From: Gemmatimonadaceae bacterium
Lineage (GTDB): Bacteria; Gemmatimonadota; Gemmatimonadetes; Gemmatimonadales; Gemmatimonadaceae
Assembly (NCBI GenBank): GCA_025362035.1
Contig: JANYIN010000125.1
Location: 1 to 57,333, forward strand
Direction of reading: 5' to 3'
Length of the DNA stretch: 57,333 bases
Shown here: piece by piece, positions 19,101 to 26,662 of the stretch
Position numbering within the stretch: position 1 is the first letter of the stretch
Layout of the letters: the number at the start of each line of letters is the position of its first letter
Notes under the pieces: generated by a model
What the model was told of the DNA's origin: nothing
The model's database searches: none
What the model saw: only the letters and a program-made list of their open reading frames with translations
Program-made: the position numbers and the translations under genes

Positions 19101-19275
19101 CGTCTCACAGCCTTCGCGAGACCGGTTCGCGGAGTTGGAGACGTTGTGGTCGTCCCTTCGCGCGGACGTCGATCGGATCGAGCTCCAGGACGTGCCCGCG
19201 TTCAACAAGCTGCTTCAGGATGGACAGGTGAGCGGCGTGATCGTGCCGCTGAAGAAACAGAAGATCGTCATGTAG
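16108..19275 (+). CDS. Secreted BNR/sortilin-Vps10-like beta-propeller protein
   Basis: A 1055-aa protein. GTG 16108 gives a good signal peptide (VRLIHCSCLVLAAIAAVPTA, cleaved near ASAQG). From residue 30 to about 750 it shows repeated Asp-box/BNR motifs such as SDNAGHTWR, STDAGRTFT, SFDGGKSWT, SDDAGKTWR, STDYGRTWTR and SFDGGSFW, the signature of the sortilin/Vps10 ten-bladed propeller. The last 300 residues hold a fibronectin-like region (VVTLEFVDASGTPL) and an alpha-helical region near residues 910-1000. Such proteins are numerous in Gemmatimonadota and Acidobacteriota and are often labelled glycosyl hydrolases without proof. The stop is convergent with the LacI-type gene. Confidence 0.9.
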   Translation: MRLIHCSCLVLAAIAAVPTAASAQGQANAAYDTALFRAMQWRNIGPSRGGRADAATGVTSQPYVYYAGFTGGGLWKSDNAGHTWRNISDGPGGAGMSGSIGAIAVAESDPNVVYVGTGEHAVRGQSSSYGNGMFRSTDAGRTFTRIGLESSRQIAQVRVHPSNPDIVFVAVQGDRWKGTSDRGVYRSFDGGKSWTLVLKGPNATTGASDLSMDPTNPRILYAALWDHQRLPWQVRSGGAGSGIWKTVDGGDTWSKLTEGLPKTMGKIGVAVSPADPERVFAIVEAEKGGLYRSDDAGKTWRLMTEDRLIQTRSWYYMNVTADPQNADVLYVMNAPVMKSIDGGRTFTTQTALHGDNHQLWINPRDSRYLINANDGGVSVSLDAGKSWSTQDNQPTAQFYHVIVDDVYPYRLYSGQQDNSSVIIKSRSDGASIGERDWQEGPGCESANIGVDRSNPRYVYGGCYVGILEEMDMQTGLRRSVMPWPELSLTEPTDKTRYRFNWTSPAVVSTHNPDVVYHGGNVLFRTADRGRTWTPISPDLTRNDKSTQGFGGAPITNEGAGGEVYGAIVSIAESPHDANTIYVGTDDGLVQLTRDGGKTWSNVTPSGVGVGLANTVAVSPHEPGTVYVAYRMDRRGDYTPLPFKSTDYGRTWTRIANGLRDGEPVRVLREDPERRGLLFAGTETGVYVSFDGGSFWQSFSRNLPNTPVADLEIRHGDLYAATEGRAFWAMDDLTPLRQMTDQVAKADVHLFAPRPALLGGGQSSSSTTAGRNPPAGANIYFLLAKAPDSSTVVTLEFVDASGTPLRVFAKALVTTPPTPPAPGAPSTMPVPKQGLNAFQWDLRAEPPAALPGNITIWGGPSSGYLVSPGRYQARLTVGSVVRTHGFEVRQDPRLKTPPGEIAARDSLARAINARVGEINESLLRIREVKEQVAKFVDRTKETPTAAAIAGKGKEITTKVDSLAPKLSTKAANGQDVINYRNGINAQYAFLLGHVESSDIVSQPSRDRFAELETLWSSLRADVDRIELQDVPAFNKLLQDGQVSGVIVPLKKQKIVM

Positions 19276-19354
19276 CGCGTGTCGGTCGTCTCGACTGGCT
19301 GGCGAGTTCGGGTCCCCGTTCCGCTGGCAAGGCTTGCGGCGGGCGGCGGCGCGC

Positions 19355-20389
19355 CTACCGCGTGAGGGCCAGCGGACGCGCTCGCGTCGCGACGGATCCG
19401 AGCTCCACGAGCGTCGTGCGGATGCGGACATCCATCACCACGTCGGAGTTGTGCTCGATCATGCCGATGAGGATGTGCGCCGTTCGCTCGCCGACTTCCA
19501 CGCCCGAGTGCCGCAGGTGGGTGATATTCGGGTTCAGAAAGAACGGCGCCTGCCCATCGCTGATGGCGAACAGCGAGATGTCGTCGGGAATACGCACGCC
19601 TCGCTTGCACAGGAGGTGATGCGTGTGGACCAGAAGCTCGTCGGTCATGGTGAAGATGGCCGTCGTGTCCGGGTGCAGCGCGAGGCCCCGGTCAAGCACG
19701 TCCTCCAGTTCGCTCACGAGCGTGACGCGAAGAACCTGCGTGTCCGTGAAGACGGTCCCGCGGTCGGCGTGCCCGCGACAAAAGCCGTTCAGCCGCAGTT
19801 CGCTGATACGCTGCCGCCGGTCGCCGAAGACCCCCAGAGCCCTGGTATGCCCGTGATCGATGAGGTAGGCGGCGGCCTGCCGACCGACCTCCTGATCGTC
19901 GATGGTGATCGTGGTGTGCTTCTCGGTCTCGATGGTCCGGTCCAGCAAGACCACGGGAATGCCGCAGTCCCGGAGAATCTCCAGATGCTGCAGGTTGGTG
20001 GTCTCGGATGAGAGCACGAGCAACACTCCGTCGGCGGACAGGTGCGTGCAGTACTCCACCAGACGGCGTTCCTGCACGATGGAATTGTCGGACTGGAAGA
20101 CGATCAGGGAGTAGTCGTTCTGCTGGACCACGTGGTTGATGCCACTGATCATCGACGGCACGAAGAACGTGTTCATTTCCGGCACGATCAGCGCGATGAG
20201 CCGCGAATGCTTCGCGCGCATGTAGCGGGCGCGATAGTTGGGGATATAGCTCATCGCCTGCGCCACGTCGCGCACCTGCTGCTTCGTGGCGCCGCTGATA
20301 TCGGGATGGTCCGCCAGGGCCCGGGACACCGTCGCGGTGGAGAGCCCGAGCTTCCCGGCGATGTCCTTCAGCGTGACTCGGTTGCCCAT
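19355..20389 (-). CDS. LacI-family transcriptional regulator
   Basis: A 344-aa repressor or activator. The N-terminal helix-turn-helix and hinge are textbook (VTLKDIAGKLGLSTATVSRA, LADHPDISGATKQQVRDVAQ, MSYIPNYRAR). A periplasmic-binding-protein-like sensor domain with LIALIVPEMNTFF, GIPVVLLDR and DGVLLVLSS follows. It is divergent from two GH13 enzymes and an MFS transporter, so it very likely controls them in response to an alpha-glucoside such as maltose or maltodextrin. Candidate operators lie in the 305-bp divergent region. The effector is inferred from context only. Confidence 0.93.
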   Translation of the reverse strand: MGNRVTLKDIAGKLGLSTATVSRALADHPDISGATKQQVRDVAQAMSYIPNYRARYMRAKHSRLIALIVPEMNTFFVPSMISGINHVVQQNDYSLIVFQSDNSIVQERRLVEYCTHLSADGVLLVLSSETTNLQHLEILRDCGIPVVLLDRTIETEKHTTITIDDQEVGRQAAAYLIDHGHTRALGVFGDRRQRISELRLNGFCRGHADRGTVFTDTQVLRVTLVSELEDVLDRGLALHPDTTAIFTMTDELLVHTHHLLCKRGVRIPDDISLFAISDGQAPFFLNPNITHLRHSGVEVGERTAHILIGMIEHNSDVVMDVRIRTTLVELGSVATRARPLALTR

Positions 20390-20399
20390 GACGCGCTCG

Positions 20400-20415
20400 A
20401 CACTCCCCTGAGTGT
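20400..20415. promoter_or_regulatory. Inverted repeat upstream of lacI-type gene
   Basis: ACACTC-CCCT-GAGTGT is a perfect 6-bp inverted repeat with a 4-base centre, 11 bp from the regulator's start codon. It could be an autoregulatory operator or a small leader hairpin. It lacks the central CG usual for LacI-family sites. Confidence 0.35.
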
Positions 20416-20426
20416 TTCAACAGTTT

Positions 20427-20442
20427 GCGCAGACGCTTGCGC
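20427..20442. promoter_or_regulatory. Candidate LacI-family operator
   Basis: GCGCAGACGCTTGCGC has perfect 5-bp arms around a central CG. The inner 12 bases match GCAAACGTTTGC, a CG-centred form typical of LacI-family operators, at 10 of 12 positions. Its place between the regulator and the target operon supports the call. Confidence 0.5.
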
Positions 20443-20694
20443 CGGTCGATCGCGGAGATTCCTCGTGTGTCCACGCGCCCCTGGCGGCATTCAGCCGGAC
20501 GGGAACCTCGAGGTTCGTTACTTTGCACGCTCGCGCGACAAATGGCAACCGACCGGCCGCACCGCGGTGACGGTCAGGTACTCCAGTCTCGACGAGAAGA
20601 TGAACTGTCCCCAGAATACGGGACTGCTCCACCCGCTCCGCCTGATGCAGCCGATGCCCGACGCCACCCCGCCGACTCGAGAGGAACACCGTCC

Positions 20695-22089
20695 ATGAAC
20701 ACCGATGTCCGTTACAGGCTGCTCGTCAGCGCTGCAGCTCTTGCTCTCAACGTCAGCCTGGCGGCCGCGCAGCCAGCCCGGAACGCGGAAGGCGCGCGGA
20801 CGCCGTCGCCCGCGGCATGGACGCGTCATTCAGTGATCTACGAGGTCAACGTGCGGCAGTACACGCCGGAGGGCACGTTCGCCGCGGCCCAACAACACCT
20901 GCGACAGCTCCACGATCTGGGCATCGATCTGCTCTGGGTCATGCCCATCCAGCCCATCGGCAAGATGAGCCGCAAGGGCCTTTTGGGCAGCCCGTACTCC
21001 ATCTCCGACTACCGAGCCGTCAATGCCGAGTACGGCACGCTGTCCGACTTCAAGTCCTTCGTGCTCGCGGCGCATGCGCTCGGCATCAAGGTCATTCTCG
21101 ATTGGGTGCCGAATCACACGGCGTTCGATCACGCGTGGATCACGCAGCACCCGGATTGGTACGTCCACCGCAAGGACGGTTCGATCTCCTACGCGCTCGA
21201 CGGAGAACACAAGGAAACGGACTGGACCGACGTGGCGGCGCTGAACTACGACAATCGCGACATGCGCAAAGCAATGCTCGCGGACATGAAGTACTGGCTC
21301 GACACCGCGCACATCGACGGATTTCGGTGCGACGTCGCCGGCGGCCCGCCTGCGGACTTCTGGATCGACGCGCGACGTCTCCTGGCCACCGTGCACCCGG
21401 GGCTGTTCATGCTCGCCGAGGCCGAAGGCCCACAGTTCTATCCCAGCTTCGACATGACGTACGGCTGGGAGTTCCACCACCTGCTCAACGAGCTCGCACA
21501 GAAGAAGCAGCCCACGTCGGCGCTGGACACGTACTTCGCCAAGCAAGACAAGACGTATCCGGCGGACGCGTACCGCATGTACTTCACCAGCAATCACGAC
21601 GAGAACAGCTGGAACGGCTCCGAGTTCGAGCGCATGGGAGAGAATCATCTGCCGGCGTATATCCTGAGCGCGACGATTCGATCGGGCATGCCTCTCCTGT
21701 ATTCGGGACAGGAAGTGAGCTTGAAGAAGCGCCTCCGCTTTTTCGAGAAGGACACGGTGGACTGGAACGGTCCGTCGCTCGCGAGCTTCTACACGACGGT
21801 TTTCCGCCTGAAGCACAGTCAGGCCGCGCTGGCGAACGGATCGTGGGGCGGCGTGCAGACCGTGCTGGACACGGACGGCGGCGATCGCGTGTACGCCTTC
21901 AGCAGGACGCGCGGCAAGAACACCGTCCTGGTGGCCGTCAATTTCTCCGATGCGAATGCACGCGCGTCGTACACCGGCTTTGCGAGGCCCGGGGCCTACA
22001 GGGACTGGTTCGCCAAGTCGTCATCGATTCTGGGAGCGACGGGACGCATCGACATCCCGGCGCATGGATATCGCGTGCTGGTCCGGTGA
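20695..22089 (+). CDS. Exported GH13 alpha-amylase-family enzyme
   Basis: A 464-aa glycoside hydrolase family 13 protein with a signal peptide (LLVSAAALALNVSLAAAQ). ATG 20695 was chosen for the signal peptide and the GAGAGG site; the open frame extends upstream without protein character. GH13 regions seen: VNVRQYTPEGTF, DWVPNHTA, nucleophile D213 in DGFRCDVAGG, acid/base E242 in LAEAEG and stabiliser D302 in TSNHDEN. It is compact with a short C-terminal beta domain, like cyclomaltodextrinase- or amylase-type enzymes. It is likely to release maltose or glucose from alpha-glucans in the periplasm for the downstream transporter. Its stop overlaps the next start. Confidence 0.93.
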   Translation: MNTDVRYRLLVSAAALALNVSLAAAQPARNAEGARTPSPAAWTRHSVIYEVNVRQYTPEGTFAAAQQHLRQLHDLGIDLLWVMPIQPIGKMSRKGLLGSPYSISDYRAVNAEYGTLSDFKSFVLAAHALGIKVILDWVPNHTAFDHAWITQHPDWYVHRKDGSISYALDGEHKETDWTDVAALNYDNRDMRKAMLADMKYWLDTAHIDGFRCDVAGGPPADFWIDARRLLATVHPGLFMLAEAEGPQFYPSFDMTYGWEFHHLLNELAQKKQPTSALDTYFAKQDKTYPADAYRMYFTSNHDENSWNGSEFERMGENHLPAYILSATIRSGMPLLYSGQEVSLKKRLRFFEKDTVDWNGPSLASFYTTVFRLKHSQAALANGSWGGVQTVLDTDGGDRVYAFSRTRGKNTVLVAVNFSDANARASYTGFARPGAYRDWFAKSSSILGATGRIDIPAHGYRVLVR

Positions 22090-23738
22090 GGCGAGGGGGA
22101 CGTAGCGCGAGGACGCTCAGCGGCCTCGCGCTGTGCTGCGCAACCGCGGCGGCCCCCGCGCTGGCCCAACCGGCGCCGCCAGCCTGGACGCGCGGCGCTA
22201 CTTGCTATGAACTCTTCGTTCGCTCGTTTCAGGACAGCGACGGCGACGGCATCGGCGACCTGAACGGTCTGGTGTCCAGGCTGGACTACATCAATGACGG
22301 CCGGCCACGGTCCACGCGATCCCTGGGCGCCCGATGCATCTGGCTCATGCCGATCGCCGAGTCGCCCAGCTATCATGGCTACGACGTCAGCGACTACTAC
22401 CGCGTCAACAAGCAGTACGGCACCAACGCCGACTTCAAGCATCTCGTTTCGGAAGCGCACAAGCGCGGCATCCGCGTGCTCGTGGACATGGTGCTGAATC
22501 ACACGTCCAGTGCGCATCCGTACTTTCAGGCCGCGCTGCGCGACACCGCCTCGCCGTACCGAGCGTGGTATCGATGGTCGCCGACTCGCCCGAACGAGCT
22601 GAACCCGTGGGGTCAGAGCAACTGGCGAAAGTCGCCCGTGCGCAACGAGTGGTACTATGCGTTCTTCGGCGGCGACATGCCCGACCTCAACTACAGGACG
22701 CCCGCGGTCGTCGCCGAGGCGAAGAAGATCGCGCGGTACTGGCTGCGGGAGATGGGTGCGGATGGCTTTCGCCTCGACGCCGTACCGTATCTCGTGGAAG
22801 AGGACGGCAATCGCACCGTGCACACTGCCAGCACACATGCGCTGTTGCGCGAGTATGGCCGCTACGTCCGCTCCGTCGCGCCCAATGCGTACACGGTTGG
22901 CGAGGTGTCGGACAGCACGCGAGCGTTGCTCACATATTATCCCGACCAGCTCGACTCGTACTTCGCCTTCGAAGTGGCCGACAGTCTGATTGCCGGCGTG
23001 CGCCGCGGTGACGCGCGGGGCATCCTGCCGCCGCTGCTCCGCCTCCAGCAGACCGTTCCCCCCGCTCGGCTCGCCCTCTTCCTGCGCAATCATGACCAGC
23101 CGCGGACCGGTAGCGAGCTTGGTGGCGACTTGGCGAAAGCCCGCATCGCGTCGTTTCTGCTGCTCACCATGCCCGGCGTGCCGTTCGTGTACTACGGGGA
23201 GGAGATCGGCATGACGGGCGCGAAGCCGGACGAGCGACTCCGGACTCCGATGCAGTGGAACGCAGCACCGGGTGCCGGATTCACGCGCGGTGTGCCGTGG
23301 GAGCGGCTGCAGGACGACTCCCTCACCGCCACCGTCGCCGCGCAGGACCACGATGCCTCGTCGCTCCTGAACCTTCACCGGCGGCTGATCCACCTGCGCT
23401 CGTCCAATGCGGCGCTCGCCAACGGTGCGCTCGTTCCGCTCGCGACGAGCGACAGCACCGTGACGGCGTTCCTGCGGCGAGACGGCCATCACGTGGTCCT
23501 CGTGATCGCCAACCTCGGCGCGACCGCGGCAACGGGCGTCACGGTATCCTCCGGCGCACGGACAATGTCGCGAGGGTCGTTTGCGGCCCGCGCGCTCTTC
23601 GGAGGCGCGGACGAAACCCGGTTCGCGATCTCTTCCGACGGACGGATCAGCGCGTACGTTCCCATCCGCACACTCGCGCCGTTGCAGGGCTACATCTTCG
23701 AGCTGTCCCTCGTCACCCCGAATCACCACTCGTCATGA
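22086..23738 (+). CDS. Exported GH13 alpha-glucosidase/amylase
   Basis: About 550 aa. GTG 22086 overlaps the preceding stop as GTGA and directly opens a signal peptide (TLSGLALCCATAAAPALAQ), which decides the start. It belongs to the oligo-1,6-glucosidase/trehalose-synthase-like GH13 branch: FVRSFQDSDGDGIGDLNG with the calcium-site-like DSDGDG, DMVLNHTS, nucleophile D231 in DGFRLDAVPY, acid/base E273 in VGEVSD and D337 in FLRNHDQP. A C-terminal beta domain follows. With the first GH13 enzyme it probably trims alpha-glucans and maltooligosaccharides outside the cytoplasm. Its stop overlaps the MFS start as ATGA. Confidence 0.93.
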   Translation: MRRGGRSARTLSGLALCCATAAAPALAQPAPPAWTRGATCYELFVRSFQDSDGDGIGDLNGLVSRLDYINDGRPRSTRSLGARCIWLMPIAESPSYHGYDVSDYYRVNKQYGTNADFKHLVSEAHKRGIRVLVDMVLNHTSSAHPYFQAALRDTASPYRAWYRWSPTRPNELNPWGQSNWRKSPVRNEWYYAFFGGDMPDLNYRTPAVVAEAKKIARYWLREMGADGFRLDAVPYLVEEDGNRTVHTASTHALLREYGRYVRSVAPNAYTVGEVSDSTRALLTYYPDQLDSYFAFEVADSLIAGVRRGDARGILPPLLRLQQTVPPARLALFLRNHDQPRTGSELGGDLAKARIASFLLLTMPGVPFVYYGEEIGMTGAKPDERLRTPMQWNAAPGAGFTRGVPWERLQDDSLTATVAAQDHDASSLLNLHRRLIHLRSSNAALANGALVPLATSDSTVTAFLRRDGHHVVLVIANLGATAATGVTVSSGARTMSRGSFAARALFGGADETRFAISSDGRISAYVPIRTLAPLQGYIFELSLVTPNHHSS

Positions 23739-25108
23739 GCATGAGCAAGCGGCCGCGTTTGAACCCCGCCCAGATGTTCAACATGAGCTTCGGCTTCCTT
23801 GGCATCCAGTTCGGATGGGGACTGCAGCTCGCCAACATGTCCGCCGTCTACGAGAGGCTGGGCGCGAGGCCGGACCAGGTCCCGATTCTCTGGCTCGCCG
23901 CTCCGCTAACCGGCTTGCTCGTTCAGCCGATCGTCGGCGCGCTCAGCGATCGGACGTGGGGGCGGCTTGGCCGCCGTCGCCCGTACTTCCTGACCGGCGC
24001 GCTCCTCGCCTCCACCGCCCTGTTCTTCATGCCGACGTCGAACAGTCTGTGGATGGCGGCGTCGCTGCTCTGGATTCTGGACGCGTCCATCAACATTTCA
24101 ATGGAGCCCTTCCGCGCGTTCGTCGCCGACAAGCTCGACGTCACGCAACGCACCGCAGGCTTCGTGATGCAGTCGCTGTTCATCGGGATCGGTGCCAGCT
24201 TCGCCAACGCGCTGCCGTTCGTGCTCGGCAAGATGGGCGTCACCGGCAACACGGCGGGCGGCATCCCCCTCACCGTGAAGTATTCGTTCCAGGCGGGCGC
24301 GGTCGTCTTCCTCTTCTGCGTGCTCTGGACCGTGTTCACCACCAGTGAATTCCCGCCGGAAGACATGGCCGCCTTCGAACGGGCGAAGCAGGACCGGCTC
24401 GGCATCGGCGCCCTCGTCCAGGAAGTGATTCAGGCCATCCGCGAGATGCCGGCGACGATGCGACAGCTGGCCGTCGTGCAACTATTCACATGGCTGGGCC
24501 TCTTCTGCATGTGGCTGTTCTTCGTGCCGGCCACCGCGCGCCACGTGTTCGGCGCCACCGATCCGCAGTCCGAGCTCTACACGAAGGGCATCGAGTGGGG
24601 GGGCTTCGCGTTCGCGTTCTACTCCATTACGTGCTTCGTCGTTGCGCTGGCGCTGCCGAAGATCGCCGCGATGACGAGCCGGAAGTTCGTGCACGCCGCG
24701 GCGCTCGTGTGCGGCGCCGTGGGTCTGCTGTCCGTGTACGTGATCCACGACAGATACCTGCTGCTGTTGTCGATGGTGGGCGTGGGCATCGCCTGGGCGT
24801 CCATCCTCTCGATGCCGTACGCCATACTCTCCACCGCCCTCCCCGCGAACCGCATGGGTGTGTACATGGGCGTGTTCAACTTCTTCATCGTCATTCCCGA
24901 GATCGTCGCGGCGCTCGGCTTCGGACCCCTCACGCGCGCGCTGTTCGGCGAGAACAACCCGAACGCGCCCCTCTACACGGTGATGCTCGGCGGGATCTGT
25001 CTGCTGGTGGCCAGCGTGTGCGTAACGTTCGTCAAGGACGAAGGCGGTAAAGCCGCCGCGAGGGACGATGTTCGCGCGACGGATGGCGCGATCGCCCTGT
25101 CGCGCTAG
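23735..25108 (+). CDS. MFS sugar transporter, maltose/sucrose symporter-like
   Basis: A 457-aa membrane protein with about 12 hydrophobic segments. ATG 23735 overlaps the preceding stop (ATGA), which fixes the start. It resembles the SLC45/GPH-like sugar symporters: [21 protein letters not shown] at the start, [20 protein letters not shown] after helix 2, and the matching [20 protein letters not shown] in the second half. Homologues import maltose or sucrose in proteobacterial TonB-linked sugar loci. As the last gene of the LacI-regulated operon, it should bring in the products of the two GH13 enzymes. Confidence 0.92.
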   Translation: MSMSKRPRLNPAQMFNMSFGFLGIQFGWGLQLANMSAVYERLGARPDQVPILWLAAPLTGLLVQPIVGALSDRTWGRLGRRRPYFLTGALLASTALFFMPTSNSLWMAASLLWILDASINISMEPFRAFVADKLDVTQRTAGFVMQSLFIGIGASFANALPFVLGKMGVTGNTAGGIPLTVKYSFQAGAVVFLFCVLWTVFTTSEFPPEDMAAFERAKQDRLGIGALVQEVIQAIREMPATMRQLAVVQLFTWLGLFCMWLFFVPATARHVFGATDPQSELYTKGIEWGGFAFAFYSITCFVVALALPKIAAMTSRKFVHAAALVCGAVGLLSVYVIHDRYLLLLSMVGVGIAWASILSMPYAILSTALPANRMGVYMGVFNFFIVIPEIVAALGFGPLTRALFGENNPNAPLYTVMLGGICLLVASVCVTFVKDEGGKAAARDDVRATDGAIALSR

Positions 25109-25114
25109 GCAGCG

Positions 25115-25132
25115 CGCGAGCATGGTCTCGCG
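25115..25132 (+). terminator. Weak hairpin after the MFS gene
   Basis: CGCGAG-CATGGT-CTCGCG forms a 6-bp stem with a 6-base loop just after the MFS stop codon. There is no following T run, so it is only a possible terminator or 3'-end stabiliser. Confidence 0.3.
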
Positions 25133-25156
25133 ATCCGCGCGCAGAGATCGACGCCG

Positions 25157-25765
25157 TGCAACGTGCGCGCGCGATACCGCGTGGTGAGTCTGCTGTTCTC
25201 CGCCGACAGTTTCGTGCTCTGCGACGTCAGCTCCGCGAAGGGCAACGTCAGCCCGGTGCAATGCAACGTCAGCGTCGTGGGTGGCGGCGGCGGCACCGCG
25301 TGCGGCGACGTCAGCCCAGCGTGCTGCGACAACAGGCGCTCTGGATGCGACGACGGCTCCTTCACGTGCAACGTCAGACGCGCTCAATGCAACGTGAGGA
25401 CGGTCTCATGCAACGTCAGCGCCGATTCGTGTCACGTCAGCTTTGTGCGCTGCAACCCAAGTTCCGCTCGGTGCGACGTCGGCCCCACTTCATGCAACGT
25501 CAGTCTCGCCCCGTGCAACGTCAGCCCCGTTTCGTGCAACATCACGCCCCTTCGCTGCGACGTAAGCCCCGCGAGCTCCGAAGTAAGCCACGCTTGGTGC
25601 AACGTCAGCATGGTCTGATGCAACGTCGCCCCCGTTTGATGCAACGTTTGCCACGTAAGCTCCGACCTCAATGACGCTTGCTCCGTGGTCAGCAACGTTC
25701 GCGCAGACGTACGCCCCGTCCTCACTGACGCGGGCGGTGCTTACCGCAACGAGAGCGTTTCTTAG
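25157..25765. repeat. 21-bp-period minisatellite, about 28 degenerate units
   Basis: Degenerate 21-base units, consensus about TGCAACGTCAGCCCCGTTTCG, run in unbroken register from 25157 to 25765. Core TGCRACGTCAG copies start at 25220, 25367, 25409, 25493, 25514 and 25598. The only length variants are a 39-base unit (25262-25300) and a 24-base unit (25322-25345), both multiples of three, so reading phase is kept throughout. All frames give heptad repeats: plus strand CNVSxxx or MQRQxRx, minus strand LTLHxxx/LTSELxG. Every frame carries stops in some units, so no intact gene is supported. It abuts the stop of the leftward operon at 25762. Confidence 0.8.
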
Positions 25766-26118
25766 CGAGTCTTCCAGTAGCGCTCGTCGGCAATCAGGAC
25801 GTCCAGTTCGAGCGTGCCGGTGCGTTCCGAGTAGTCGACGATGTGGATCGCGGTCGCTGCAATGCGCGTGCCCGTCGAGTCCACGAGTTCCAGCCCCAAC
25901 CTGTCACGCGCGGCGTAGTAGCGGTCGAGCGCGTCCTGGTTGAGCGGCTCACCGCCCGGCGTTGGGACGGCCAGCGTGAAGAGCTTGAAGATCGGCTGCA
26001 CGAGCTCGTATCCGAGGCCCGGCCGAAACACGCCCCACGCCCGCCCCAGCGACTGATCGACACGCTCGAGCTCCGAATGACCGACCGTCACACCGTGCAG
26101 CGTAACCGTGTGGCGCAT
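25762..26118 (-). CDS. Conserved hypothetical protein
   Basis: A 118-aa soluble protein with no signal peptide or membrane helix. It reads as an alpha/beta domain: a beta-rich start (TVTLHGVTVGHSEL), a middle with VFRPGLGYELVQPIFKLF, an acidic helix (LNQDALDRYYAARDRL) and a beta-rich C-terminus (LELDVLIADERYW). No family was recognised. It is the last gene of a leftward operon, starting 1 bp after the GNAT gene ahead of it, and its stop codon lies inside the last unit of the minisatellite. Confidence 0.7.
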   Translation of the reverse strand: MRHTVTLHGVTVGHSELERVDQSLGRAWGVFRPGLGYELVQPIFKLFTLAVPTPGGEPLNQDALDRYYAARDRLGLELVDSTGTRIAATAIHIVDYSERTGTLELDVLIADERYWKTR

Positions 26119-26119
26119 G

Positions 26120-26662
26120 CTAAGCCTCCCGCATAACGCGTCGCATCATCACGCGATCGATCTGTCGGTCGCGACCCAGCGTGAAGGTGTGGCCACCTAC
26201 GTCCTCGAATCCCCAGCGACGGTAGAACTCGATGGCGCGCGCGTTGTGTTCCCATACGCCGAGCCAGATTGCGTCGTGTCCGCACCGCTCGGACTCGTCC
26301 AGACAGCGCTGCATGAGCGTCGCTCCAATACCCACGCCGATGCACTGCCGCACCGCATAGAGCCGCGCCACCTCGACGGGGTCGAATCCCACGACTTCGG
26401 GCGGCGCAGCACTCCGACGCAGCATCGCATAGCCGACGGTTTGAGCGTCGCGCTCGGCAAAGAACACGGTGTTCCTGGCATCGGCCAGTTCGGCGCGCTG
26501 CAGGTCCGCGCCGAACTCGCCGACCACGTACAACGCAATGTCGGCCGGCGTGTTGTCGGCGCCGAACGTATCGCGGAACGTCGCGGCGCCGATGTCCGCT
26601 AGCCGCTCGGCGTCGGCAATCGTGGCGACGCGCACGAGCACGTCGGGCGCAAGGGCTCCCAT
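26120..26662 (-). CDS. GNAT-family N-acetyltransferase
   Basis: A 180-aa GNAT enzyme that transfers acetyl from acetyl-CoA to an unknown amine. Seen are the N-terminal strand-helix (VLVRVATIADAERLADIGAA), motif A for CoA (RQCIGVGIGATLMQRCLDE, a Q/R-x-x-G-x-G/A loop) and motif B (WLGVWEHNARAIEFYRRWGF). The ATG at 26662 shares its A with the TGA stop of the DUF2461 gene (TGATG), which decides the start and implies coupled translation. An in-frame ATG further upstream at 26707 would overlap that gene and is less likely. Confidence 0.9.
   Translation of the reverse strand: MGALAPDVLVRVATIADAERLADIGAATFRDTFGADNTPADIALYVVGEFGADLQRAELADARNTVFFAERDAQTVGYAMLRRSAAPPEVVGFDPVEVARLYAVRQCIGVGIGATLMQRCLDESERCGHDAIWLGVWEHNARAIEFYRRWGFEDVGGHTFTLGRDRQIDRVMMRRVMREA

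Larger units (their letters stand above)
20390..20694. other. Divergent control region of the alpha-glucan locus
   Basis: There is no gene in these 305 bp between the LacI-type regulator and the first GH13 gene. Two dyads are visible, at 20400-20415 and 20427-20442, and are listed separately. The GH13 start lies more than 250 bp from them, so a long leader is possible. The first GH13 ATG at 20695 is preceded by GAGAGG at 20679-20684. Confidence 0.5.

Noticed and set aside
20817..22085. N-terminal extension of the second GH13 gene
   Set aside because: It is an out-of-frame reading of the first GH13 gene; the signal peptide begins at GTG 22086.
24482..25387. A 301-aa minus-strand reading frame
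   Set aside because: It lies antisense to the MFS transporter and runs into the minisatellite, with repetitive His/Asp-rich sequence and no family.
25156..25674. A 172-aa Arg/Gln-rich protein on the plus strand
   Set aside because: It is a frame-shifted reading of the 21-bp repeats (MQRQxRx); other frames are similarly open, so openness alone is not evidence.
25157..25765. CRISPR array
   Set aside because: Units are 21 bp, contiguous and degenerate, with no constant repeat plus unique spacers and no cas genes nearby; it is a minisatellite.
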